Assembly (NCBI RefSeq): GCF_001297125.1
Contig: NZ_LHPC01000038.1
Location: forward strand, 1-64,000
Direction of reading: 5' to 3'
From: Pseudomonas sp. RIT-PI-q
GTDB taxonomy: Bacteria > Pseudomonadota > Gammaproteobacteria > Pseudomonadales > Pseudomonadaceae
DNA: 64,000 nt
The translations under genes were made by a program, and so were the position numbers. The notes beneath the pieces were generated by a model. It did not search any database and was not told the origin of the DNA. It was given only the letters and a program-made list of their open reading frames with translations. Below are positions 24,782 through 33,540 of this stretch, one piece after another (position 1 is the first letter of the stretch; each line of letters starts with the position of its first letter).

Positions 24782-26080
24782 ATGAAAACTGCAACACTCG
24801 CCACCCGCCGCTGGTGGTACATCATGCCCATCGTGTTCATCACCTACAGCCTGGCGTACCTCGATCGCGCCAACTACGGCTTTGCCGCCGCCTCGGGGAT
24901 GGCCGCCGACCTGATGATCACGCCGGGCCTGTCGTCGATGCTCGGCGCACTGTTCTTCCTCGGCTACTTCTTCTTTCAAGTACCCGGCGCGATCTACGCG
25001 CAGAAGCACAGCGTGAAGAAACTGATTTTCGTCAGCCTGATCCTCTGGGGTGGCCTCGCTACGTTGACCGGGATCGTCTCCAACGCCTACTGGCTGATTG
25101 TCATCCGCTTCATGCTCGGCGTGGTCGAAGCCGCTGTGATGCCGGCGATGCTGATCTACCTCTGCCACTGGTTCACCCGTGCCGAACGCTCGCGCGCCAA
25201 TACCTTCCTGATCCTCGGCAACCCGGTGACCATGCTCTGGATGTCGGTGGTCTCGGGGTATCTGGTGCAGCATTACAGCTGGCGCTGGATGTTCATCATC
25301 GAAGGTCTGCCGGCGGTGCTCTGGGCATTTATCTGGTGGCACCTGGCCGATGATCGTCCGGCGCAGGCCAAGTGGCTCAGCGACCAGGAAAAAAACGATC
25401 TGGAAAGCGCCCTGGCCGCCGAACAGGTCGGCATCAAAGCCGTAAAAAACTACGCCGAAGCCTTCCGTTCGCCCAAAGTCATCATCCTGGCCTTGCAGTT
25501 TTTCTGCTGGAGCATTGGCGTCTATGGCTTCGTGCTGTGGCTGCCGTCGATCCTCAAGGCTGGCGCACAAATGGACATGATCGAAGCCGGCTGGCTCTCG
25601 GCGCTGCCGTACCTGGCGGCGGTGATCGGCATGCTGCTGGTGTCTTGGGGCTCGGACAAAATGCAGAAGCGCAAACGCTTTGTCTGGCCGCCGCTGCTGA
25701 TTGCCTCGATAGCGTTTTACGGCTCCTACGCCCTCGGCGCCGAACATTTCTGGTGGTCCTACACCCTGCTGGTGATTGCCGGTGCCTGCATGTATGCACC
25801 TTACGGCCCGTTCTTCGCGATCATCCCGGAAATCCTTCCGGCCAACGTCGCGGGTGGCGCCATGGCTCTGATCAACAGCATGGGCGCGCTCGGTTCGTTT
25901 GGCGGTTCGTATCTGGTCGGTTACCTGAACAGCTCCACCGGTTCGCCCGGTGCCTCGTACCTGCTGATGAGCGGCGCGTTGATGCTCTCGGTGGTGCTGA
26001 CGATTTTCCTCAAGCCCGGCGCCAGTGACCGGGAGCGTCCCCCGGTCGCGGCCAATCGCCCCGCCGCCACACATTCCTGA
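24782..26080 (+). CDS. kguT: 2-ketogluconate transporter KguT (MFS)
   Basis: A 432-residue major-facilitator transporter of the anion:cation symporter type with twelve predicted helices. Family marks include TYSLAYLDRANYGFAAASGM in the first helix, FMLGVVEAAVMPAMLIYLCHWF, and RSRANTFLILGNPVTMLW. ATG 24782 has CAGGAG nine bases upstream. Its place between kguK and kguD identifies the substrate as 2-ketogluconate taken up from the periplasm, where it is made from glucose by membrane dehydrogenases. Confidence 0.9.
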   Translation: MKTATLATRRWWYIMPIVFITYSLAYLDRANYGFAAASGMAADLMITPGLSSMLGALFFLGYFFFQVPGAIYAQKHSVKKLIFVSLILWGGLATLTGIVSNAYWLIVIRFMLGVVEAAVMPAMLIYLCHWFTRAERSRANTFLILGNPVTMLWMSVVSGYLVQHYSWRWMFIIEGLPAVLWAFIWWHLADDRPAQAKWLSDQEKNDLESALAAEQVGIKAVKNYAEAFRSPKVIILALQFFCWSIGVYGFVLWLPSILKAGAQMDMIEAGWLSALPYLAAVIGMLLVSWGSDKMQKRKRFVWPPLLIASIAFYGSYALGAEHFWWSYTLLVIAGACMYAPYGPFFAIIPEILPANVAGGAMALINSMGALGSFGGSYLVGYLNSSTGSPGASYLLMSGALMLSVVLTIFLKPGASDRERPPVAANRPAATHS

Positions 26081-26094
26081 TTGAGAGTATTACG

Positions 26095-27072
26095 ATGAAA
26101 AAGCAGGTCGTTCTGTACAAAAAACTCTCGCCGCTGCTGATGGCGCGGCTGCATGAGCACACTGAAGTGACGCTGATCGACAGCCTCGACGCTGAAGGCC
26201 TGGCCAAACTGCGCGAGGCCCTGCCCCGCGCCCACGGCCTGCTCGGCGCCAGCCTGAAACTGGATGCCGAACTGCTCGACCTGGCGCCTAATCTTGAAGC
26301 CATCGCCAGCGTCTCGGTGGGTGTCGACAACTACGACATCGACTACCTCACCGAACGGCGCATCCTGCTGAGCAACACGCCGGATGTGCTGACCGAAACC
26401 ACCGCCGACACCGGTTTTGCGCTGATCCTGGCGACGGCACGGCGTGTGGTGGAACTGGCCAATATGGTTCGCGCTGGAGAATGGAAGCGCAACGTCGGCC
26501 CGGCGCAATTCGGCACCGATGTGCACGGCAAAACCCTGGGCATCATCGGCATGGGCCGTATCGGTGAAGCCCTCGCGCAGCGCGGCCATTTCGGCTTTGG
26601 CATGCCGGTGATCTATCACAGCCACTCGCCGAAACCGGCGGTCGAGCAACGCTTCAATGCGCAGTACCGCAGCCTCACCGAGTTGCTGCAACAGGCGGAT
26701 TTTGTCTGCCTGACGTTGCCGCTGACCGCAGAAACCGAAGGGCTGATCGGTGCCGAAGAGTTTGCGCTGATGCGTCCGGAGACCATCTTCATCAACATTT
26801 CCCGGGGCAAGGTGGTTGACGAAGCGGCGATGATTGAAGCGTTGCGTGCGGGTCAGATTCGCGCGGCGGGGCTGGATGTGTTTGAGCGTGAACCCTTGAA
26901 CGCGGACTCGCCGTTGTTGCAGTTGAACAACGTGGTGGCGACCCCGCACATCGGTTCGGCGACTCATGAGACTCGGGAAGCGATGGCCAGGTGTGCGGTG
27001 GACAATCTATTGGCGGCACTGGCAGGGGAGCGGCCGGGAAATCTGGTGAATGTAGGGGCGTGGAAGAGCTGA
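26095..27072 (+). CDS. kguD: 2-ketogluconate-6-phosphate reductase KguD
   Basis: A 325-residue D-2-hydroxyacid dehydrogenase that reduces 2-keto-6-phosphogluconate to 6-phosphogluconate with NAD(P)H. It has the Rossmann motif GMGRIGEALAQRG, catalytic Arg in NISRGKVVDEAA, Glu in DVFEREPL and His in TPHIGSATHETR. It starts 14 bases after kguT and ends the operon. Paralogous to the dehydrogenase at 2252 in this window, but context makes KguD the better name. Confidence 0.9.
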   Translation: MKKQVVLYKKLSPLLMARLHEHTEVTLIDSLDAEGLAKLREALPRAHGLLGASLKLDAELLDLAPNLEAIASVSVGVDNYDIDYLTERRILLSNTPDVLTETTADTGFALILATARRVVELANMVRAGEWKRNVGPAQFGTDVHGKTLGIIGMGRIGEALAQRGHFGFGMPVIYHSHSPKPAVEQRFNAQYRSLTELLQQADFVCLTLPLTAETEGLIGAEEFALMRPETIFINISRGKVVDEAAMIEALRAGQIRAAGLDVFEREPLNADSPLLQLNNVVATPHIGSATHETREAMARCAVDNLLAALAGERPGNLVNVGAWKS

Positions 27073-27095
27073 GGCAGGCGGGGCCTGTCAGGCCG

Positions 27096-27192
27096 CCTTC
27101 GCGAGCAAGCCCGCTCCCCCACTTGATCTCAGTCGTACACAAAACCGGTGATCGCCGAAAATCAAGTGTGGGAGCGGGCTTGCTCGCGAAGG
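27096..27192. repeat. REPIN between kguD and aminotransferase
   Basis: Inverted pair CCTTCGCGAGCAAGCCCGCT ... AGCGGGCTTGCTCGCGAAGG between two convergent gene ends. No separate terminator is visible. Confidence 0.9.
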
Positions 27193-27217
27193 GACCAGCA
27201 CAGGCACCACAAAACTT

Positions 27218-28405
27218 TCAGGCCCGCCGCGCTTCCAAAAGGTCGGTCGCACACAGCGCAATCCTGCGGCACGCATCCGCCAGTTTGCGCTGGTCCACCA
27301 CCAAGCCAATCCGGATATGCCCCGCCGCACTCGGCCCGAACGCCTCGCCGGCCAGCACCGACACGCCGTAACCTTCCAGCAGCCGTTCGGCAAAATGCTG
27401 GGCAGTCAAACCGGTCTGGCGCACGTCGACCATCACGAACATGCCGCCATCCGGGCGGATCGCGTGCATGCCAGGGCAGTGATCGAGGCTCGCACACACC
27501 AGGTCGCGACGCTGGCGATATTCCTCACGCATCAAGGCCACTTCCGGCAGGTCTTTATCCAGTGCCACTTGCGCGGCGTTCTGAATGAAATCCGGAAGGC
27601 CAAACAGCATGCACAACGACAAATGCACCAGGTGCTCGGCCAAGGGTTTGGGCCCGACCACCCAGCCCACCCGCCAGCCGCTCATGGCGTGGGATTTGGA
27701 CAGGCTGTTGATCGTCGCGGTGCGCTCGGCCATGCCCGGCAGGCTCGCCGGGCTGATGTGTTCGCCCTCGTAGAGCAATTCGCTGTAGACCTCGTCGCTG
27801 ATCAGCCACAGGTCGTGACGCACGCATAGCGCCGCCAGTTCCTGCCAGATGGCCAGCGACAAACTGGCGCCGGACGGGTTGTTGGGACTGTTGAGCAAAA
27901 TGGCTCGGGTCTTCGCCGTGATGCGTGCGGCGACATCGGCCGGATCGACCCGAAAGCCATTCTCCGGGCGCACCGGCACGGGCACGACGTTGGCCCCGCA
28001 GGCGCCGAACACGCCCTCGTAGGTCACGTACATCGGTTCGGCGACGATCACTTCGTCACCCGGATCAAGCAGGCATTGCACGACCGAATACACCGCGCAC
28101 TGCGCCCCCGGAAACACGATCACGTGTTCGGCATCCACCTCTTGGCCACTGCGTTGGCGATGACGCCGGGCGATGCTGCTACGCAAGCCCTGACTGCCGC
28201 GTACCGCCGGGTAGTGCGTGTCGCCGGCGAGCAAACTGTCGATGGCGGCCAGGACGATGGGTTGCGGTGTGTCGAAGTCCGGATCGCCGATCGACAGCAG
28301 CAACACATCGACGCCCTGCTCGCGCAATTCCAGCGCTCGATCATGAATCTGCCACGCCGCCGCTCCGTCACCGGCGATTCGTTGGGTCAAGGCTGAATAG
28401 CGCAT
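27218..28405 (-). CDS. AruH-like PLP-dependent aminotransferase
   Basis: A 395-residue class I/II aminotransferase. Start 28405 (MRYSALTQRIAGDG) matches relatives; the longer frame runs into a REPIN. PLP-site marks are LNSPNNPSGASL, the Asp/Tyr region ISDEVYSEL, the Schiff-base Lys in SLSKSHAMSGWRVGW and the carboxylate-binding Arg near GHIRIGL. The whole sequence closely resembles P. aeruginosa AruH (arginine:pyruvate transaminase) as I remember it, but no AruI-like decarboxylase is beside it, so the true substrate may differ. Confidence 0.85.
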   Translation of the reverse strand: MRYSALTQRIAGDGAAAWQIHDRALELREQGVDVLLLSIGDPDFDTPQPIVLAAIDSLLAGDTHYPAVRGSQGLRSSIARRHRQRSGQEVDAEHVIVFPGAQCAVYSVVQCLLDPGDEVIVAEPMYVTYEGVFGACGANVVPVPVRPENGFRVDPADVAARITAKTRAILLNSPNNPSGASLSLAIWQELAALCVRHDLWLISDEVYSELLYEGEHISPASLPGMAERTATINSLSKSHAMSGWRVGWVVGPKPLAEHLVHLSLCMLFGLPDFIQNAAQVALDKDLPEVALMREEYRQRRDLVCASLDHCPGMHAIRPDGGMFVMVDVRQTGLTAQHFAERLLEGYGVSVLAGEAFGPSAAGHIRIGLVVDQRKLADACRRIALCATDLLEARRA

Positions 28406-28465
28406 GTCTTTCTCCTGTGGCGCGGTTCCATGCCTCAACCCTATCTCAAATCGCGAAACACGCCA

Positions 28466-28567
28466 CTGTGGGAGCGAGCCTGCTCGCGAAAAACTCAAGG
28501 GCGCCAAGGGGCATCCGGGTTTACGCGTCATCGTTGACGACCTTCGCGAGCGAGCTCGCTCCCACAG
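28466..28567. repeat. REPIN between aminotransferase and chemoreceptor
   Basis: Inverted pair CTGTGGGAGCGAGCCTGCTC ... GAGCGAGCTCGCTCCCACAG with one mismatch in the arms and a long centre. Confidence 0.9.
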
Positions 28568-28575
28568 AGGGCTGA

Positions 28576-30201
28576 TCAGATCACGAAGCGCGCGACCATT
28601 GCGTTCAGGTCCACGGCCAGGCGCGACAGCTCGTGGGTGGCGGCGCTGGTCTGGTTGGCACCGGCGGCGGATTGGGTGGCGAGGTCGCGGATGTTCACCA
28701 GGTTGCGGTCGACTTCGCGGGACACCTGCGCCTGCTCTTCCGAAGCGCTGGCAATCACCAGGTTGCGTTCGTTGATCAGGTGGATCGACTGCGTGATCTG
28801 CTCCAGCGCCACACCGGCGGCGCGGGCCATTTCCAGGGTGCTTTGGGTGCGCTGGTTGCTTTGCTGCATCGACGAGACAGCTGCGCCGGTGCCGTTCTGA
28901 ATACCGGCGACCATCTTCTCGATTTCCTGAGTCGACTGCGCCGTGCGATGGGCCAAGGCCCGAACTTCATCCGCCACCACCGCAAAACCACGCCCGGCTT
29001 CACCGGCACGGGCGGCTTCGATCGCGGCGTTCAATGCCAGCAAGTTGGTCTGTTCGGCGATGGCGCGGATCACGTCGAGCACCTTGCCGATATCACGTCC
29101 CTGCGCCGCCAGGCCTTCAATCATCAGCGAGGTGTTTTGCACGTCGTGGGTCATGGTCTGGATCGCGTCGACTGTTTCCACCACGCGGTCGCGACCTTCG
29201 CGGGCGGCCTGGGTCGACTGGTTCGAGGCTTCGGACGTGGACACCGCATTGCGCGCGACTTCTTCGACGGCGGCGGTCATTTCATTGACGGCGGTAGCGG
29301 CCTGCTCGATTTCATTGTTCTGCTGTTGCAGACCGCGAGACGCTTCCTGAGTGACCGTGCTGAGTTCTTCGGCAGCGGCGCCCAACTGGGTGGCGGAACC
29401 GGCGATCTGTTCGATGGTTTTGCGCAGGTTGGCCTGCATGTTGGATAACGCGTTGAGCAGGCGCGCCGGCTCATCCTTGCCGTCGATTTCGATGATTTTG
29501 GTGAGGTTGCCCCCGGCAATGGTTTCGGCCGCCAGCAGCGCACGGTTCAGCGGTGTGACGATGCTGCGGGTCAACAGCCAGGCCAGCAACACGGTCATCA
29601 GCGCCGCAATCACTGCAACGGTGATGATGCCGGTGATGGCGTTGCTGTAATGCTCGCCGGCTTCGGCCGAAGCGGCCTTGGCTTCGTCGGTATTGAAGGC
29701 CACCAGTTTATTGAGCTGCTCGCCCATCTGGTCAGTGCCGTCCTTGATCCGCGTATTGATCAAGGTGCGCATCTCATCGAGCTTGTTTTGCCGCGACAAC
29801 TCCATCATCTGGTTCTGGGCTTGCATGTAGCTGTCGAGGGTGGCGGTGAACGTCTTGTACAGCTGCGCTTCTTCGGGAGCTGCCGGCAACGCGGCATAAC
29901 TGGCTTGCGCGCTGCGCAGCTTGTCGGCAAGCACGCCGATACGCGTCTGGGCTTCCTGCAACGCGGCCGGATCACGGTTGACCAACACCCGGAATGAAAG
30001 AATCCGCATCCGCAGGACGTTTTCCGTCATGTTGCCCAGAAAGCCGACGCTGGGTAACTGCGTGCTCCCCATGTCGATGGAAGCCTGGCGGATGATCGTC
30101 ATGCGGTTCACGGCAAACACGCCCAACGCGATGACCAGCAAGGCGATGAAGGCGAAACCCAGGAAAGCTCGAGGCGCGATGTTCAGATTACGCAGTGACA
30201 T
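28576..30201 (-). CDS. Methyl-accepting chemotaxis protein
   Basis: A 541-residue chemoreceptor. First membrane helix at about 12-32 (FLGFAFIALLVIALGVFAV), a four-helix-bundle periplasmic sensor (about 33-188), second helix at about 190-210, a HAMP domain with LLAAETIAGGNLTKIIEI, then the long cytoplasmic signalling hairpin with the highly conserved tip RDIGKVLDVIRAIAEQTNLL followed by ALNAAIEAARAGEAGRGFAV. No C-terminal pentapeptide for CheR is evident. The ligand is unknown. It is monocistronic, with a 549-bp upstream region holding repeats and a palindrome. Confidence 0.93.
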   Translation of the reverse strand: MSLRNLNIAPRAFLGFAFIALLVIALGVFAVNRMTIIRQASIDMGSTQLPSVGFLGNMTENVLRMRILSFRVLVNRDPAALQEAQTRIGVLADKLRSAQASYAALPAAPEEAQLYKTFTATLDSYMQAQNQMMELSRQNKLDEMRTLINTRIKDGTDQMGEQLNKLVAFNTDEAKAASAEAGEHYSNAITGIITVAVIAALMTVLLAWLLTRSIVTPLNRALLAAETIAGGNLTKIIEIDGKDEPARLLNALSNMQANLRKTIEQIAGSATQLGAAAEELSTVTQEASRGLQQQNNEIEQAATAVNEMTAAVEEVARNAVSTSEASNQSTQAAREGRDRVVETVDAIQTMTHDVQNTSLMIEGLAAQGRDIGKVLDVIRAIAEQTNLLALNAAIEAARAGEAGRGFAVVADEVRALAHRTAQSTQEIEKMVAGIQNGTGAAVSSMQQSNQRTQSTLEMARAAGVALEQITQSIHLINERNLVIASASEEQAQVSREVDRNLVNIRDLATQSAAGANQTSAATHELSRLAVDLNAMVARFVI

Positions 30202-30387
30202 AGGACGATTCTCGGGTGATTGAAGCTGCGAGCATCCATGCCGTGATGGCTGTCGGGCAGGCGTTGCCGCGCACCGTTTCAGCTTGGCGCGACTGTTGTA
30301 GTTGGTGTGTGCGCGCCTGTTATCTGTATCGGCGGGAGTTGGGATTTTTTGCGGGGGGAGGTGAAATATTTTTTAGGGCATCAGGTG

Positions 30388-30407
30388 TGTTTCATCCATG
30401 AAACACG
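30388..30407. promoter_or_regulatory. Operator-like palindrome upstream of the chemoreceptor
   Basis: GTGTTTCAT-CC-ATGAAACAC: perfect 9-bp arms around CC, about 190 bp before the chemoreceptor start. The spacing suits an upstream activator site. I looked for a sigma-54 -24/-12 element below it and found none with correct spacing. The binding protein is unknown. Confidence 0.45.
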
Positions 30408-30414
30408 ATCCCCT

Positions 30415-30545
30415 GTAGCAGCTGCCGAAGGCTGCGTTCGGCTGCGCAGCAGTCGCGAAGTCAGGCACTGCGGTGTATCAGGTTAACCGCGGACGCCGAT
30501 TTTACGACTGCTGCGCAGCCGAACGCAGGCTTCGCCAGCTGCTAC
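30415..30545. repeat. REPIN, CAGCTG family, first of two
   Basis: GTAGCAGCTGCCGAAGGCTG ... CAGGCTTCGCCAGCTGCTAC with inner arms TGCGCAGCAGTCG/CGACTGCTGCGCA. The arms differ slightly (CCGAAGG versus TTCGCC). Confidence 0.9.
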
Positions 30546-30621
30546 GGTCGTGTTGCGGCTGGCTGTCAGGATGAGACCCGTGATTGCAACGCCGTGTCTT
30601 CACCGGCTGACGCGGATCCAT

Positions 30622-30734
30622 GTAGCAGCTGCCGAAGGCTGCGTTCGAGCGCGAAGCGGTCGCCTGACGGTCTTTTGTCCGAAGGTAAAAGCACGACTGC
30701 TGCGCAGCCGAACGCAGCCTTCGGCAGCTGCTAC
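30622..30734. repeat. REPIN, CAGCTG family, second of two
   Basis: GTAGCAGCTGCCGAAGGCTG ... CAGCCTTCGGCAGCTGCTAC. It lies 76 bp from the previous one and 16 bp from the end of the glycerate kinase gene. The 30202-30750 interval otherwise holds no gene that I can see. Confidence 0.9.
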
Positions 30735-30750
30735 AGGGATTGTGTTGGCG

Positions 30751-31893
30751 TCAGGATTTGCGTGCGGCGATTCGCCAAACCCGCGCAATATCACTGGCCC
30801 TTTCATGCAACAACCGCGGTGCCTCGGCGCAAGCCTGTTCCAGCGTCATCGGGCCACTGGCCAAGGCAAAGGCGGCATCGATGCCATGCTCGTAGAGTGC
30901 CTGATAGCCTTCGCCCAGTGTCCCGGCGATGACGATTACCGGCACGCCGTGCTGCCGAGCAATGCGCGCCACACCGAACGGGGTCTTGCCACGCAGGGTT
31001 TGCGCATCGAAACGGCCTTCGCCGGTGATCACCAGGTCAGCGCCCTTGACCGCATCCGCCAGGCCGACCAGTTCGGCGACCACTTCAACCCCCGCCTTGA
31101 ACTGCGCGCCAAGAAACGCCTTGGCGGCAAACCCCAGGCCACCCGCCGCGCCGCTGCCCGGCTCGTCGCGCACGTCGTTGTCCAAAGCTTTTGCGCAGTG
31201 ATCGGCAAAGTGTCCGAGGGCACGATCCAGCTGCTCGACCTGCTGCGGCGAGGCGCCTTTTTGCGGACCGAAAATCGCCGACGCGCCGTGCGGGCCGCAC
31301 AGCGGATTATTGACGTCGGCGGCGATGTCGAAGCGCACGTCGGCCAGGCGCGGGTCGATGGCGCTCAGATCAATGCGCGCCAGTTGCCCGAGCGCCAACC
31401 CGCCCGGTGCCAGGATCTGACCCTGCGCATCGAACAGTTTTACGCCCAAGGCCTGCACGGCACCCGCACCGCCGTCATTGGTCGCACTGCCGCCAATCGC
31501 CAGAATCACCCGTTGCGCGCCGGCATCGAGCGCCGCGCGGATCAACTCACCGGTGCCGAAGGTGCTGCTGACGCCCGCATCGCGCTGGCCCAGCGGGACC
31601 AACTGCAACCCGCGGGCCTCAGCCATTTCGATGATTGCAGTGTGGCTCTCCGGTAACCAGCCCCAAGCGGCGTTGCCCGGCGCGCCCAGTGGCCCGCGAA
31701 CCTCCGTGCGGCGTAATTCGCCATTGCAGGCCGCCAGAACCGACTCGACTGTCCCTTCCCCGCCGTCGGCCATCGGGCATTTGATCAACTGCGCTTCGGG
31801 CCAGACCTCGGCCAGCCCGAGGGCGATGGCATCGGCCACGCCTTGAGCGCTGAGGCTGTCCTTGAACGAATCGGGGGCGATAACGATTTTCAT
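30751..31893 (-). CDS. Glycerate kinase
   Basis: A 380-residue enzyme of the GarK/GlxK family that phosphorylates D-glycerate to 2-phosphoglycerate. The N-terminal motif PDSFKDSLSA, the glycine-rich PMADGGEGTVESVL, the loop IGGSATNDGGAGAVQALG, and GEGRFDAQTLRGKTP are diagnostic. It feeds carbon from glyoxylate, tartronate or sugar-acid breakdown into central metabolism. A CdaR-type regulator lies just upstream on the same strand, and paired arms in the intervening region may be its binding sites. Confidence 0.9.
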   Translation of the reverse strand: MKIVIAPDSFKDSLSAQGVADAIALGLAEVWPEAQLIKCPMADGGEGTVESVLAACNGELRRTEVRGPLGAPGNAAWGWLPESHTAIIEMAEARGLQLVPLGQRDAGVSSTFGTGELIRAALDAGAQRVILAIGGSATNDGGAGAVQALGVKLFDAQGQILAPGGLALGQLARIDLSAIDPRLADVRFDIAADVNNPLCGPHGASAIFGPQKGASPQQVEQLDRALGHFADHCAKALDNDVRDEPGSGAAGGLGFAAKAFLGAQFKAGVEVVAELVGLADAVKGADLVITGEGRFDAQTLRGKTPFGVARIARQHGVPVIVIAGTLGEGYQALYEHGIDAAFALASGPMTLEQACAEAPRLLHERASDIARVWRIAARKS

Positions 31894-31936
31894 GGGAGTT
31901 CTCCAGTTCCAATGCCCTCATGCTGCCAGCAGGTTA

Positions 31937-31985
31937 GAACAATAACGCCGGTCTGCTGCACAAGTGGCACAGAGGATTATTGTTC
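31937..31985. promoter_or_regulatory. Spaced inverted repeat upstream of glycerate kinase
   Basis: GAACAATAA (31937-31945) and its exact complement TTATTGTTC (31977-31985) are centred 40 bp apart, close to four helical turns. They sit 44-92 bases before the glycerate kinase start. A pair of half sites bound by the neighbouring CdaR-type regulator is the most economical reading. Confidence 0.45.
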
Positions 31986-32017
31986 ATTCCCACAAAACCC
32001 TTTGGATGTACGCATTA

Positions 32018-32111
32018 CCTGTGGGAGCGGGCTTGCCCGCGATGGCGGTGTGTCAGTCACCGTCGATATTGAATGTGATGGCCTCTTCGCGGGCAAGCCC
32101 GCTCCCACAGG
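32018..32111. repeat. REPIN between cdaR and glycerate kinase, first
   Basis: Inverted pair CCTGTGGGAGCGGGCTTGCC ... GGCAAGCCCGCTCCCACAGG. Confidence 0.92.
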
Positions 32112-32146
32112 GAATCAGCGTCGCTTACACATCGTTACTCCACCAC

Positions 32147-32237
32147 GTGGGGAGCGAGCCTGCTCGCGATTGCGGTGTGTCAGACGGCATTGATGCTGGA
32201 TTTGACGGCCTCTTCGCCGGCAAGCCGGCTCCTACAA
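32147..32237. repeat. REPIN between cdaR and glycerate kinase, second
   Basis: GTGGGGAGCGAGCCTGCTCG ... CCGGCAAGCCGGCTCCTACA. The two arms are of different subtypes (CTGCTCG against GCCGGC), so this pair is imperfect or hybrid. With the first REPIN it fills most of 31990-32251. Confidence 0.75.
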
Positions 32238-32251
32238 GGGGGTTGTGTTGT

Positions 32252-33373
32252 TTAGGGGGTTGTGTCGGTCTGGGGCAGGAGTTGCACGCCGAGGTAGAGC
32301 GCCAGCATGCCGTCCAGCCGCAACGGATCAACCCCGCTGAGTTCGGCAATCCGCTCCATCCGATACCGCAGGCTGTTGCGGTGGATGCCCAGGGCATCGG
32401 CGCACGCCTGGCTCTGGCCATCGTGTTCGCACCAACTGCGCAGGGTCGCCAGCAACTGGCCGTTGTTGTCCTTGGCGACGACTTTGCGCAGCGGGCTGAG
32501 CAATTCGTCCAGCGCATCGTCGTTACGATGACGCCAGAGCAACACCGGCAACCGATAGCGGTTCAGGGTCAGCAACCGCGACTGGGGCAACACGTCACGT
32601 CCATAGGCCAGCAAGTCACTCACCCGGCGACAGCAACGGCGCAAACCCGTCAACCCATCAGCCTGCCCGCCCACGGCGATGCGCAGGATGTTCCAGCCCA
32701 GCCCATCGAGCTTTTCCAGCAGTCGATCATTCTCGATCGCCTGGTTCGCCGGCCGACACCAGAGCAACGAGGACTTGGCCGAACTCACGCACCAACTGTC
32801 CGGATAGCGCGAAGCCAACCAGGCGCTCAGTGCCTCGACGGTTTGCCCCGGGCCGTGCTCCAACTCCAACTCAAACAGATACGGCACCCGAGTCATTTGC
32901 GGCTTGAGCCCCAGTTGTTGCGCCTCGTCGATCAGCCGGGGCGAATCCCCGGCCTCGCTGAGCAGTAACGCCAGCAGATCATCGCAACGCTGACGCCGCC
33001 ATTGCTGCTCGGCCTGCTGATTGCGCTGGCTCACCAGCATTTCGGCGGTCATGCGCACCAGTTCGGCGTAGGTGCGCAATTGCTCCGGTTCGCCGGTGAT
33101 GCCCAGCACGCCGATGAGGCGCTGGTCGAGCATCAGCGGCAGGTTGATCCCCGGCTGCACGCCTTTGAGGTGGATCGCGGTCTGCGCGTCGATCTCCACC
33201 ACGCGGCCGTTGGCCAACACCAGTTGCGCGCCTTCATGCCGAGTGTTGACCCGCTCCGGTTCGCCACTGCCGAGGATCAGGCCCTGGCTGTCCATGACGT
33301 TGACGTTGTAAGGCAGGATGGCCATTGCCCGGTCGACGATGTCCTGGGCCAGGTCGTGATCGAGTTCGAACAT
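32252..33373 (-). CDS. cdaR: CdaR-type sugar-diacid/glycerate regulator
   Basis: A 373-residue transcription factor. Start 33373 (MFELDHDLAQDIVDRAMAIL) matches the family. The N-terminal sugar-diacid recognition domain spans about 5-140 (PYNVNVMDSQGLILGSGEPERVNTRH, GVQPGINLPLML, IGVLGITG). The C-terminal PucR-type helix-turn-helix is CADALGIHRNSLRYRMERIAELSGVDP. CdaR activates genes for glucarate, galactarate and glycerate use, and the adjacent glycerate kinase is a typical target. The domain order is complete. Confidence 0.88.
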   Translation of the reverse strand: MFELDHDLAQDIVDRAMAILPYNVNVMDSQGLILGSGEPERVNTRHEGAQLVLANGRVVEIDAQTAIHLKGVQPGINLPLMLDQRLIGVLGITGEPEQLRTYAELVRMTAEMLVSQRNQQAEQQWRRQRCDDLLALLLSEAGDSPRLIDEAQQLGLKPQMTRVPYLFELELEHGPGQTVEALSAWLASRYPDSWCVSSAKSSLLWCRPANQAIENDRLLEKLDGLGWNILRIAVGGQADGLTGLRRCCRRVSDLLAYGRDVLPQSRLLTLNRYRLPVLLWRHRNDDALDELLSPLRKVVAKDNNGQLLATLRSWCEHDGQSQACADALGIHRNSLRYRMERIAELSGVDPLRLDGMLALYLGVQLLPQTDTTP

Positions 33374-33540
33374 AGTGGTGATCCTTGAAAGCGTGATGAG
33401 GGCGGTCGGGGCTTTATGGCCGATCAACGTTGACGATAAAAATGGTCTCGGTCAAATGTGGGTGTTTGAGATTTGCGTTTGCGCCCGGCGGTGGTTCTGG
33501 TATTTGATTGAGCCTTTCCCATCGGTAAAAGGATTTCGTC

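Noticed and set aside
30202..30414. Sigma-54 promoter for the chemoreceptor
   Set aside because: The best candidate has GG and GC elements one base out of the required spacing.
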